A stretch of 64,000 nt of DNA from Cordylochernes scorpioides (lineage: Eukaryota > Arthropoda > Arachnida > Pseudoscorpiones > Chernetidae), in assembly GCA_030710605.1 (NCBI GenBank), contig CP092869.1, forward strand, positions 14,955,143-15,019,142, written 5' to 3'. Below, in pieces: positions 21,364 through 30,945 of the stretch (the stretch's first letter is position 1; the number at the start of each line of letters is the position of its first letter). Below the pieces are notes generated by a model, which searched no databases, had not been told where the DNA came from, and worked only from the letters and a program-made list of their open reading frames with translations. Made by a program: the position numbers and the translations under genes.

Positions 21364-22395
21364 GATTGAGTGAAGACAACTGTCCTGGTGTGGAACTAAC
21401 ACCTACCCACATATTCTCATGTCCAGCAATGACCGCAGTCTTGTAGAAAATTGACATGAACCCAGCAGCTTTACACATCCAAGATAGAGGACATTGCTGT
21501 TATAGAGATGTATGGAGACATCTGAGGCTCTTCATTGGACACCACAACAACAGAAAATTGACATGGACCCAGAACAGCAGCTTTACACATCCAAGATAGT
21601 GGACATTGCGACTGCTGTGATAGAGATGTATGGAGACATCTGAGGCTCTTCATTGGACACCACAACAACAGAAAATTGACATGGACCCAGAACAGCAGCT
21701 TTACACATCCAAGATAGTGGACATTGCGACTGCTGTGATAGAGATGTATGGAGACATCTGAGGCTCTTCATTGGACACAACAACAACAGAAAATTGACAT
21801 GGACCCAGAGCATCAACTTTACACACCCAAGATAGTGGATATTACGACTGCTGTGATAGAGATGTATGGAGACATCTGAGGCTCTTCATTGGACACGACA
21901 ACAACAGAAAATTGACATGGACCCAGAGCATCAACTTTACACACCCAAGATAGTGGACATTGCGACTGCTATGATAGAGATGTATGGAGACATCTGAGGC
22001 TCTTCATTGGACACCACAACAACAGAAAATTGACATGGACCCAGAGCATCAACTTTACACACCCAAGATAGTGGACATTGCGACTGCTATGATAGAGATG
22101 TATGGAGACATCTGAGGCTCTTCATTGGACACCACAACAACAGAAAATTGACATGGATCCAGAACAGCAGCTTTACACATCCAAGATAGAGGACATTGTG
22201 ACTGCTGTGATAGAGATGTATGGAGACATCTGAGGCTCTTCATTGGACACAACAACAACAGAAAATTGACATGGACCCAGAGCATCAACTTTACACACCC
22301 AAGATAGTGGATATTACGACTGCTGTGATAGAGATGTATGGAGACATCTGAGGCTCTTCATTGGACACGACAACAACAACATTGAGTGAAGATAA
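21364..22395 (+). repeat. 118-bp array from the LINE-B C-terminus
   Basis: Units start GAAAATTGACATGGACCCAG at 21553, 21671, 21789, 21907, 22025, 22143 and 22261, with a shorter first unit at 21446. Two unit types occur (AGAACAGCAGCTTTACACATCC and AGAGCATCAACTTTACACACCC). The unit spans the end of the LINE-B frame, its stop and 3' UTR. Ends with the LINE tail at 22385-22412. Confidence 0.93.
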
Positions 22396-22412
22396 GAAAG
22401 AAGAAGAAATAT

Positions 22413-22785
22413 GAAGAGAATTGTGCATGGAGAGAATTGTGCAAATCAGTGTGTCCCATGATGTGGTGTTAGCCAACTTGTGTCTCAGAGATGACCTGAC
22501 ATAAAAGAAGAGCCATCTTACTGATCAGCAAAACCATCCCAAGAGCAAGGACCCCCATGTAACAAGTGTGAGGACCCAAGATTGAGAACAGTGCTGATAA
22601 CAAAATTATAAAACAATAATTTCCTTCCAATTGAACTTGCGTGACCTAGAGACCAAGGCAGGGAGAGTTGGCCAACCACTTTAATTGGTCTGAAATAGAG
22701 GGCATCTTAAATTAGGGTTAGCGCAAGGACACTGAGTCTAGCTAACACCCTGGGAGAGTTCTTAGTAAACACCCACTTTTGGATT
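22413..22785. other. Unassigned segment shared by both arms
   Basis: Mirror of 20061-20460; no supported gene. Confidence 0.45.
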
Positions 22786-22884
22786 ATGATAAAGCACAAT
22801 TTGGATTATAGATTAATGATAAGGCACAATTTGGATTATAAACACAAGGTAATAAGACCAAATCCAAATAAATAAATAGTGTGT

Positions 22885-22918
22885 GACGTTTCGGTAACAG
22901 CGTTGTTACCATCTTCAG
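22885..22918 (-). ncRNA. Hammerhead ribozyme, PLE-I type (intact core)
   Basis: Identical core to 19956-19989, its arm counterpart: CUGAAGA, seven-pair stem II, GAAA, ACGU, C. Confidence 0.78.
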
Positions 22919-22991
22919 ACAAAAGTTTGGATTATAGATTAATGATAAGGCACAATTTGGATTATAGATTATGTACATTCAGTACTTTTGT

Positions 22992-23025
22992 CTGAAGATG
23001 GTAACAACGCTGTTACCGAAACGTC
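22992..23025 (+). ncRNA. Hammerhead ribozyme, PLE-I type (intact core)
   Basis: Counterpart of 19849-19882; preceded by AGTACTTTTGT, so the distal AGUA/UAUU helix of stem I is possible. Confidence 0.8.
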
Positions 23026-23079
23026 ACACACTATTTATTTATTTGGATTTGGTCTTATTACCTTGTGATTATAGATTAA

Positions 23080-23550
23080 AATACAAGAGAATAAGAAACT
23101 AATCCAAATAATTTATTAGTGTGTGACTTTTCGGCAAACAGCATTGTCACCATCATCAGACAAAAGAATAAATGAGAAAAAATATCACAGCAAGTTCTTA
23201 TATAGTACTGTTATCAAATTTTTCATCTAAAAGACATGTGCCTCAATTAATAGAATGGAAGAAAGGAGAAATATAAATGATATTTACAGATATATATATA
23301 TATATATATATGCCTTTAATTATATATATTTTTTAAATCCACTTTTAATTCTAAGAAGAATATTTTGAGTTGTTTTAAAAAACCTATTTTCCTTATCTCT
23401 GTTATCTTGTTTAAACACTCGATAACAGTACTATTTAAGAACTTGCTGTGATATTTTTTCTCATTTATTCTTTTGTCTGATGATGGTAACATTACTGTTA
23501 CAGAAACGTCACACATTATTAAATTATTTGGATTAGGTCTTATTTTCTTG
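23080..23550. mobile_element. PLE-I variant pair with internal region
   Basis: Inverted arms around a non-coding middle containing a TATATATA run (23290-23312) and the CTCTGTTATCTTGTTTAAAC module. Counterpart of 19405-19800. Confidence 0.72.
23477..23510 (+). ncRNA. Hammerhead motif, PLE-I variant
   Basis: CUGAUGA, stem II GGUAACA-UUAC-UGUUACA (last pair broken), GAAA, ACGU, C. Core complete, stem II slightly weakened. Confidence 0.68.
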
Positions 23551-23551
23551 T

Positions 23552-23800
23552 CTTCTTCTTTCTTATCTCCACTCAATCATATTAAGGTATCAAGCTTGTA
23601 AAGCTTGAGACTTTTGATGGTGTCTACCGGGGAAGAGTAGAGCTCATCAACGGATGAGTCAATACAGTCAATAATGTGTTTTGAGGTTGCAGGTTGACAC
23701 TTAGTATACATAGTGGGAAAACCTTGCAACCATTCTGGAAAGTCATTGTCCGTAGATGACCAGACTTAAGTCTGGAAATCAAAGACTTGTTTTCAACCAA
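23552..23800 (-). mobile_element. LINE-A 3' end
   Basis: Tail and C-terminal codons on the minus strand; no counterpart in the left arm, so inserted after the arms separated or lost from the left. Confidence 0.78.
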
Positions 23801-24105
23801 TCATTATTTTCTTGTATGAATGTTAAATGAAGTAAAGAAGACATGTCCCATTGACATTGTGTTTATTATCTTTGGTCTCCTTTTCTAATCACCATAGATA
23901 AGGTGTGTGTCCTAAGTAAACATGTCTTCTTCTTTGATGATGGTAACAATGCTATTGCCGAAACGTCATACACTAATAAATTATTAGGTCTTATTTTCTT
24001 GTATTACTTTTGGATGACTCTTTTACGTTTAGTACGAAGGGTATCAATATCAAATATAAAACATGAGAGAAGTCACAGACCCAAATATATAATTTATGTG
24101 ATGTA
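23801..24105. other. Arm sequence with a PLE-I remnant
   Basis: TTGATGATGGTAACAATGC at 23935 is a damaged hammerhead followed by a PLE-I tail. The remainder matches 19300-19430. Confidence 0.5.
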
Positions 24106-24450
24106 ATAACTCCGCCTTTGCCGGTCCCAAGCCCGGATAAAAAAGGAGGAGAGGGAGCAGTAACAAGCTCACTAAAAAAACCTGGGCTCAGCTGACCCGG
24201 CTGATAGTACCCTGTAAGGACTCCAGGGATACAGGATGAGCAGCGTTTGTACTCCATGTTAGGAGCTGCTGCACATGGCGTCTGTTCCTCATGTCAGAGG
24301 CGGCCATTTCTTTTAGAGCTAAGTTATCCTGCCACTGAGTAGTGCTCCCAGTCTTACTGACAAAGGCAGACACATTCTACTTCACCCAGTCAATGATGGT
24401 TCTCAAACTCTACAAGCTTGATACCCTAATATGATTGAGTGGAGATAAGA
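24106..24450 (+). mobile_element. SINE-2, full length
   Basis: Best plus-strand view: AACTCCGCCTTTGCCGGTCC start, body, then TCTACAAGCTTGATACCC and GAGTGGAGATAAGAAAGAAG, the LINE-A terminal sequence. Confidence 0.85.
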
Positions 24451-24469
24451 AAGAAGATGTGATGTAATG

Positions 24470-24960
24470 GTAACATAATCCCTTGTATCAATATGAAGTA
24501 AAAACATTCCAGGGAGACATTTCTTTTCAAAATCTTTAATCTCTAGCTTTCGGGTACGAATGCCCTTTAACAGGAAAAAACACAATACAATCATTGTATC
24601 CTAGTTTCTCCTGTAGAAGTGAGTTCGTGTCCATGAAAGCTGAGGATTAAAGATTTTAAACACCAGATAATAAGACCAAATCCAAATAAATAAATAGTGT
24701 GTGACGTTTTGGTAACAACACTTGGTCTTATTACCTTGTGTTTATAATCTATAATCCAAATTGTGCCTTTTTCCCTTGTATCAATATGAAGTAAAAACAT
24801 AAGTCTTCCAGGGAGACATTTCAAAATTTTTAATCTCTAGCTTTCGGGCACGAATGCCCTTCTAAAGGATAACAGAAGGTACAATCATTGTATCCTATTT
24901 TCTCCTGTAGAAGGAGTTCGTGTCCATGAAAGCTGAGGATTATAGATTATAAACACAAGG
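24470..24960 (-). repeat. Tandem segment with degenerate hammerheads
   Basis: A block of about 170 bp (CCCTTGTATCAATATGAAGTA ... CATGAAAGCTGAGGATTA) occurs at 24478-24650 and 24772-24945, separated by a PLE-I fold-back. Each block carries minus-strand GGGCAUUCG(U)GCCC GAAAGCU with a ruined CUGANGA (CUGUUAA, CUUUAGA), probably a fifth hammerhead family. Confidence 0.62.
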
Positions 24961-25069
24961 TAATAAGACCAAATCCAAATAAATAAATAGTGTGTGATGT
25001 TTTGGTAACAACACTGTTACTGAAAAGTCACACACACATTATTTATTATTATATATAATATAATGTGGT

Positions 25070-25445
25070 TTGTGATTGTAAAACGACATTTGAAAATTAT
25101 CCCGTATGTGTTTCTTTTGAACGAAAAATAAAAAATTATTTTAAGGAGAAATAACGATTATTTCTAACTTTAGGAATGAGGTATGAAAGGATGTATTGTG
25201 AAGAGTAATAATAAACGGAAAAATAAAAGTGTCCAGGGATGGGAATGACTGTGGAACACTGTGGGTTCGATTCCCATCCCTGGACACTTTTATTTTTCCA
25301 TTTATCATTACTCTTCACTATTCATTCTTTCATACTTCATCCCTAAGGTTAGAAATAATCGTTATTTCTCCTTAAAATAAATTTTGGTTTTTCGTTCAAA
25401 AGAAACACATGCTGGATAATTTTCAAATGTCGTTTTACAACTATT
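25070..25445. mobile_element. Fold-back element with a B box at the centre
   Basis: Arms starting GTAAAACGACATTTGAAAAT and its inverse (25425-25442) pair through modules TTTTAAGGAGAAATAACGAT and AAAATAAAAGTGTCCAGGG. The centre has GGGTTCGATTCCC (Pol III B-box consensus). Arms are near-complementary for about 170 bp. Could be a MITE built on a SINE or tRNA fragment. Confidence 0.72.
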
Positions 25446-25538
25446 ACCTTGTGTTTATCACTAAAATAACTTAAAGAACTTGTAGAAATACTTGAAAATT
25501 TAAAGGTGAGATATAAATTTCAAACTTAACACTCTATA

Positions 25539-26238
25539 AACACGAGGTAATAAGACCAAATCCAAATAAATAAATAGTGTGTAACGTTTTGGTAACAGCG
25601 TTGTTACCATCTTCAGACAAAAGTACTGAATGAGAAATGAGAAAATGAGAAGATATTTATCTGAGAAACACAGGATATTATTCTTAGAATTAAAGGTGGA
25701 AAAACACTTGATAATAGTAACTATTTAAAACATGCTGTGGTAAAATTTCTCATTCAGTACTTTTGTCTGAAGATGGTAACAACGCTGTTACCAAAATGTC
25801 ACACACTATTTATTTATTTATTTGGATTTGGTCTTATTACCTTGTTTTATAATCTATAATCCAAATTGTGCCTTATCACACTATTTATTTATTTGGATTT
25901 GGTCTTATTACCTTGTTTTATAATCTATAATCCAAATTGTGCCTTATCACACTATTTATTTATTTGGATTTGGTCTTATTACCTTGTTTTATAATCTATG
26001 ATCCAAATTGTGCCTTATCACACTATTTATTTATTTGGATTTGGTCTTATTACCTTGTTTTATAATCTATAATCCAAATTGTGCCTTATCACACTATTTA
26101 TTTATTTGGATTTGGTCTTATTACCTTGTTTTATAATCTATGATCCAAATTGTGCCTTATCACACTATTTATTTATTTGGATTTGGTCTTATTACCTTGT
26201 TTTATAATCTATGATCCAAATTGTGCCTTATATCTATT
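25539..26238. mobile_element. PLE-I insertion with tail array, 11-bp TSD
   Basis: TSD AACACTCTATA at 25528-25538 and 26239-26249. Inverted arm with a damaged hammerhead (ACCAAAACGTTAC on the minus strand), internal GAAACACAGGATATTATTC region, a plus-strand hammerhead with AAAA for GAAA (25772-25805), then six tail units. No ORF. Confidence 0.85.
25801..26232 (+). repeat. 71-bp array of the PLE-I tail
   Basis: Units start CACACTATTTATTTATTTGG at 25877, 25948, 26019, 26090 and 26161 (the first at 25801 is 4 bp longer). Each ends CCAAATTGTGCCTTAT. The unit equals the sequence between the predicted hammerhead cleavage site and the element's 3' end. Confidence 0.93.
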
Positions 26239-26259
26239 AACACTCTATAATTTGTTCTA

Positions 26260-26571
26260 CTAAGAATGTGGAGTAGATCTCCAGAACCACCTTAATCAAA
26301 GAGGGGAGGTAACCTTGAACCTCCAGTTCAAGGCTCGACTTGCCAAGATTTGCATTCAAATTATACAGCAATCGTTGATGATATCTCCATCTCTCACATT
26401 ATCATTGCTTTAGATACAAATAAATAAGACAGAATCCAAATAAATTAATGGTGTATGACATTTCATTAACTGTGTTGATAAGGCACAATTTGGATTATAG
26501 ATTATAAACACAAGGTAATAAATTCAAGATTAGGATCTGACATGGTAGATGAGATATAGCCACGTTTGAAG
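26260..26571. other. Shared arm anchor and PLE fragments
   Basis: 26265-26400 matches 18405-18560. A PLE-I fragment (26472-26520) and a PLE-II 3' piece (GATATAGCCACGTTTGAAG, 26555) follow. Confidence 0.55.
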
Positions 26572-26620
26572 TGTAAAAGGGAGATCAAGAGGAACGTGGT
26601 GAGTTTCTTTATTGAGAGGT

Positions 26621-26659
26621 ACACAAGCTTTCGGACGTCACCCGTCCTTCATCAGGTGT
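26621..26659 (-). ncRNA. Hammerhead ribozyme, PLE-II type
   Basis: ACAC / CUGAUGA / A-GGAC-GGGUGAC-GUCC / GAAA / GCUU / GUGU. Stem I ACAC-GUGU, stem II four pairs, stem III reduced to a palindromic AGCU, cleavage base U. All core bases present; minimal stem III suggests it would work best as a dimer. Confidence 0.75.
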
Positions 26660-27017
26660 TGACATGAATAATAAGGAGATGCTATATTTATAAGCGACAG
26701 TTTAAAAGTATTAAAAATATTAAAAACAATCTGATGCACGCCCGCGAGAGCACATGCTAATAACAAAATATTTTCAATTTTACTTTGAGTTTGTATAAAG
26801 AGAGGTGAAGACAAAAACAAGAAAAAAAACAAGAAAAATTTTTCTTGTTTTTTTTCTTGTTTTTGTCTTCACCTCTCTTTATACAAACTCAAAGTAAAAT
26901 TGAAAATATTTTGTTATTAGCATGTGCTCTCGCGGGCGTGCATCAGATTGTTTTTAATATTTTTAATACTTTTAAACTGTCGCTTATAAATATAGCATCT
27001 CCTTATTATTCATGTCA

Positions 27018-27056
27018 ACACCTGATGAAGGACGGGTGACGTCCGAAAGCTTGTGT
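27018..27056 (+). ncRNA. Hammerhead ribozyme, PLE-II type
   Basis: Mirror image of 26621-26659 in the palindrome, same fold on the plus strand. Confidence 0.75.
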
Positions 27057-27105
27057 ACCTCTCAATAAAGAAACTCACCACGTTCCTCTTGATCTCCCTT
27101 TTACA

Positions 27106-27300
27106 AGGTAATAAGACCAAATCCAAATAAATAAATAGTGTGTGACGTTTCGGTAACAGCGTTGTCACCACCTTCAGACAAAAGTACTGAATGATTTAGT
27201 CTGAAGATGGTAACAACGCTGTTACAGAAACGTCACACACTATTTATTTGGATTTGGTCTTATTACCTTGTGTTTATAATCTATAATCCAAATTGTGCCT
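27106..27300. mobile_element. PLE-I fold-back pair
   Basis: Minus-strand hammerhead with a changed core base (CUGAAGG, about 27139-27172) and a plus-strand one at 27201-27234. Confidence 0.75.
27201..27234 (+). ncRNA. Hammerhead motif, PLE-I type
   Basis: CUGAAGA, stem II with one broken end pair (UGUUACA), GAAA, ACGU, C; flanked by GATTTAGT. Confidence 0.68.
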
Positions 27301-27544
27301 TAGCAATTTTGATAGACTTTCTATGGACCTAAGAAGTTATTCTTCTTGTGAGCTGAAGAAAATGAATTCCTATAGATACAAGACAATAAGACCTAATCCA
27401 AATAATTTAATAGTGTATGACATTTTGGTAACAGCATTGTTAGCATCATCAGACAAAAGAATAAATGATAGAATCATAAATCTCATTTATTATTTTGTCT
27501 GATAATGGTAATAATGCTGAAATGCCACACACTATTCTTCTTCT
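27301..27544. mobile_element. PLE-I allele without endonuclease
   Basis: Counterpart of 16956-17296. Both arms present; the GIY-YIG segment between them is deleted. Flank GAAAATGAATTCCTAT marks the TSD. Confidence 0.68.
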
Positions 27545-27710
27545 TATTTCTTATCTCCACTCAATCATATTAAGGTGTTAAGCTTGTAAAGCTTAAGACT
27601 TTTGATGGTGTCTGTTGACAACCATCATGACTGGGTGAAGTAGAATATGTCTACCTTTGTCATTAAGACTGGGAGTACTACTCAGTGGCAGGCCGACTTA
27701 GCTCCAAAAA
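27545..27710 (-). mobile_element. SINE-2 fragment
   Basis: Tail and the first part of the body to TTAGCTCCAAAA, inserted in PLE-I sequence. Confidence 0.7.
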
Positions 27711-27879
27711 CCACACACAATTAAATTATTTGAATTAGGTCTTTTTTTCTTGTATCTATAATCCAAATTGTGTTTTATCAAAAGAATTCCTATATTTGGT
27801 CTTATTACCTTGTGTACATAAATAGATACGGAGATAGTTAGATACGGATACGTAAGATGCCTTTTTTAATAATTTATGC

Positions 27880-28110
27880 ACCTTATCCCAGTACAATATC
27901 ACATTCGTACTATTTTTTCACTTTGTGTCGCTGTTTCACGCAATTCTGGCCTTAACTACCCTTTTCATGATTTTTCAGGATGCCTGAATGACCAGTTTTT
28001 TGGTCGTTGAGGTACAGCTTGCACCACGCTGATGTGGGCCAACAGCCCGAAACGCGTCCGTGGTTAGCTTTTCTTGATTAATCAAGAATGGGTATTTGGC
28101 CAATTCTGTA
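27880..28110 (+). mobile_element. PLE-III fragment
   Basis: Counterpart of 16640-16870, containing the hammerhead at 28016-28069. Confidence 0.7.
28016..28069 (+). ncRNA. Hammerhead ribozyme, PLE-III type (one core change)
   Basis: Stem I AGCU/AGCU and ACCACG/CGUGGU (perfect), stem II GGG/CCC, GAAA, palindromic stem III ACGCGU, C. Core reads CUGAUGU, so A9 is U; predicted inactive. Confidence 0.85.
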
Positions 28111-28250
28111 ATATGGTAGAAGAGATATAGCCACGTTTGAAGTGTAAAAGGGAGATCAAGAGGAAAGTGGTGAGTTTCTTTATTGAGCTGTACACAAGCT
28201 TTCGGACGTCACCCGTCCTTCATCAGGTGTTGACATGAATAAGAAGGAGA
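28110..28250 (-). mobile_element. PLE-II 3' end
   Basis: GATATAGCCACGTTTGAAGTG through GTGAGTTTCTTTATTGAG to the hammerhead; a third PLE-II copy besides the palindrome arms. Confidence 0.72.
28192..28230 (-). ncRNA. Hammerhead ribozyme, PLE-II type
   Basis: Same core and stems as 26621-26659 (ACAC/GUGU, GGAC/GUCC). Confidence 0.75.
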
Positions 28251-28489
28251 TGCTTCTAAAAAATCAACGAGAATAGTTGATATTTATTCCGATAGATGGC
28301 GCAAGCCATCAGCAACTTTTTGTTGCACGATAAGGAGATGCCTTTTTTAAATAAATAGATACAAAATAAATAACCCTAGAATCATTATTCCTGCTACAAC
28401 ACAAGAGTATTTGCCCACAGAGGAGTGCTGCCAGCCTGTATATGATGACTCAGATACCATCAAACCATGTAGAATGATTACCTCTCTAG
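28251..28489. other. PLE-III 5' module and arm sequence
   Basis: 28265-28340 is the TATTCCGATAGATGGCGCAAG module; the rest matches 16392-16510. Confidence 0.5.
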
Positions 28490-28795
28490 CCCAACTCCGT
28501 CTTTGCCGGTCCCAAGCCCGGATGAAAAAGGAGGAGGAGAAGCAGTAACAAGCTCACTAAAAAACCTGGGCTCAGCTGGCCCGGCTGATAGTACCCTGTA
28601 AGGGTTCTCAATCCAGGGATACAGGATGAGCAGCGTTTGTACTCCATGTTAGGAGAGGCCGCACATGGTGTCTGTTCCATATGTCAGAGGTGGCCATTTC
28701 TTTTGGAGCTAAATCGGCCTGACACTGAGTAGTGCTCCCAGTCTTAAGGCAGATGCATTCTACTTCACCCAGTGTGGAGATAAGAAAGAAGAAGA
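28490..28795 (+). mobile_element. SINE-2
   Basis: AACTCCGTCTTTGCCGGTCC to CATTCTACTTCACCCAGTG and a short GAGATAAGAAAGAAGAAG tail. Confidence 0.8.
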
Positions 28796-29590
28796 AGAGA
28801 TGACTAACCTTAGGCAGCCTCTATGAGGACATTGTTATCTCTCATGTTATCAGCCTACATTTCCAACTTGACCACCCAATGGACTCCCTGCAAATTCCTT
28901 CCTCAACAATTTTGCATAACAGCTGAGATGGTTCACCATTGATGAGCCAAACTCCCACTTTCAATAACTTATATCATTGCAGTAAGGTCTGTAGAGATAA
29001 TAATTGAACATATATGTGAAAAAGAAACACATTGCCAACATTCATTATTACTAAAATCACCATTTTAAAGTGTTTTTGTGTGCTACTTCTACGAAACAAG
29101 AATGAGCCTTTTCTCGACCGTATTGTCACCTGCAATGAAAATTGGATCCTCTATAACAACCAGTGATATTCAGTGTAATGATTGTACCATGATTCAGCTC
29201 TAAAATACTTCCTAAAGCCCAAATTACACCAAAAGAAGATTATGTTGGTCTAGAGCAGGTTTTGATTCATCACAGCTTCCTGAATCCTGGTGAAACAATC
29301 ACAGCGACGAGATATTGGCAACAAATTGACAAAATACACCAAAAACTTTACCTCATCTGCCCCAGATTGGTCAACAGAAAAGAGCCTATACTTCTCCATG
29401 ACATCCTCAGACCCCACGTCTCAATGATAATGCGACAAAAGCTGAATGAGCTGGGCCATGAGACCTCTTGATCACCCACTATACTCACCAGACCTCTCAC
29501 CTACCGACTACCACATTTTCAGGCACCTCACTATTTCCTGGGAGGGAAATGCTTTAGAAATCAAGGCAATGCTAAAACAGCCATTAATGA

Positions 29591-30037
29591 ACACAAGGTA
29601 GCAAGACCAAATCCAAATAAATAAATAGTGTGTGACGTTTCAGTAACAGCGTTGTTACCATCTTCAGACAAAAGTACTGAATGAGAAATTTTACCACAGC
29701 ATGTTTTAAATAGTTACTGTTATCAAGTGTGTAACAAGATAACAGATAAGAAGAAGATAGTTATCTGAGAAACCAGAATATTATTCTTAGAATTAAAAGT
29801 GGAAAAAACCCAATTTTTTTTTTATTCTGTGTTTCTCAGATAACTATCTTCCTCTTATCTGTTATCTTGTTTACACACTTGATAACAGTAACTATTTAAA
29901 ACATGCTGTGGTAAAATTTCTCATTCAGTATTTTTGTCTGAAGTGGTAACAACGCTGTTACCGAAACGTCACACACTATTTGGATTTGGTCTTATTACCT
30001 TGTATTTATAATCTATAATCCAAATTGTGCCTTATCA
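29591..30037. mobile_element. PLE-I insertion in mariner, 11-bp TSD
   Basis: TSD GCCATTAATGA at 29580-29590 and 30038-30048; the intact site is in the left arm near 14402-14412. Inverted-arm structure with non-coding centre; ends CAAATTGTGCCTTATCA. The left arm lacks the last 32 bp or so of the terminal sequence. The plus-strand hammerhead lacks A9 (CTGAAG-TGG). Confidence 0.93.
29634..29667 (-). ncRNA. Hammerhead ribozyme, PLE-I type
   Basis: CUGAAGA, stem II GGUAACA/UGUUACU (closing G-U), GAAA, ACGU, C. AGTACTTTTGT upstream allows the distal stem I helix. Confidence 0.76.
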
Positions 30038-30399
30038 GCCATTAATGATTTCATTGCCTCTAGAACTTCAGTATTTTATCAAAATGGAATAAACAAGTTA
30101 GTTTCCCCATTGGCAAGGATGTATAGATTCCAATGGTTTTTTAAAGTCTTGTTTGAAGCAAGTTATTGCATTTTAAAGTAACCACCAAAAAAACAACAAT
30201 TATTTCTGCACTCACCTAATATTTAAAAACTCTTTTAAACCTTATTAAATCCTATTATCTTCCTACAGCATTCATAACTTCCTCATTTGTTGTTTCTCCA
30301 CTGTACTTTTCCTCCAGGACCAAATATAGGTGGGAGTGTTGAAGCTTGGAAATTACCTACAGACAGTAGAAATGGCTGCCTACAGAGCATCAACAATCC

Positions 30400-30930
30400 T
30401 GTCTAAATCGATGCAAGAGGTGTTGTCAACAAATTTTCTATAATACAATATAATACTGCTTATGATTGTAGAATGACGGTTGACAATTTTACCTCAAATG
30501 TTTCTTTTGAACGAAAAATCATAATTTATTTTAAGGAGAAATAACGACTATTTCTATCCTTAGGGATGAAGTATGAAAGGATAAATTGTGAAGAGTAATG
30601 ATGAACTTCACAATTCATTCTTTCATACTTCATCTCTAAGGATAGAAATAGTCGTTATTTCTCCTTAAAATAAATTACGATTTTTCGTGTTCTAAAGAAA
30701 CATTTCCCATCCCTGGACACTTTTATTTTTCCGTTCATCATTACTCTTCATAATTCACCCTTTCATACCTCATCCAAAAAGGTTAGAAATAGTCGATATT
30801 TCACCTTGAAATAAATTTTGATTTTTCGTTGAAAAGAAACTCATGCGGTGTAACTTCAAGTGTTGTTTTACAAAGAAACATTTGCGGTAAAATTGTCAAA
30901 TGTCATTCTACCAATGTTTCTATGAGTTTT
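30400..30930. repeat. Fold-back element cluster (right arm)
   Basis: Counterpart of 13540-14000 with the same inverted modules. Confidence 0.68.
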
Positions 30931-30945
30931 AAATCAGTATGATAT

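Larger units (their letters stand above)
22786..23110. mobile_element. PLE-I cluster
   Basis: Mirror of 19800-20060, with hammerheads at 22885-22918 (minus) and 22992-23025 (plus). Confidence 0.82.
26572..27105. repeat. Perfect 534-bp palindrome made of PLE-II
   Basis: Arms 26572-26838 and 26839-27105 are exact reverse complements in every block I compared, with no spacer (centre AAGAAAAATTTTTCTT). Each arm carries a PLE-II end with a hammerhead. Identical 64-codon frames on the two strands are a by-product of the symmetry. Confidence 0.93.
29040..30190 (+). pseudogene. mariner-family transposase relic (right arm), interrupted
   Basis: Counterpart of 14112-14985. Readable blocks: HHSFLNPGETITATRYWQQ, LHDILRPHVSMIMRQKLNE, and PLYSPDLSPTDYH shifted by frame. 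At 29591-30037 a PLE-I insertion splits it; sequence resumes at GCCATTAATGATTTCATTGCC. Damaged independently of the left copy. Confidence 0.83.

Noticed and set aside
21446..22378. CRISPR-like or coding repeat array
   Set aside because: 118-bp head-to-tail units with no spacers, spanning a stop codon of a LINE.
22790..23550. PLE-I as an inverted-repeat DNA transposon
   Set aside because: TSDs are 11-13 bp and variable, arms are unequal, copies are truncated, and a GIY-YIG domain lies in cis; a retroelement fits better.
26638..27039. Two identical 64-codon frames on opposite strands
   Set aside because: Direct consequence of the perfect palindrome of PLE-II sequence.
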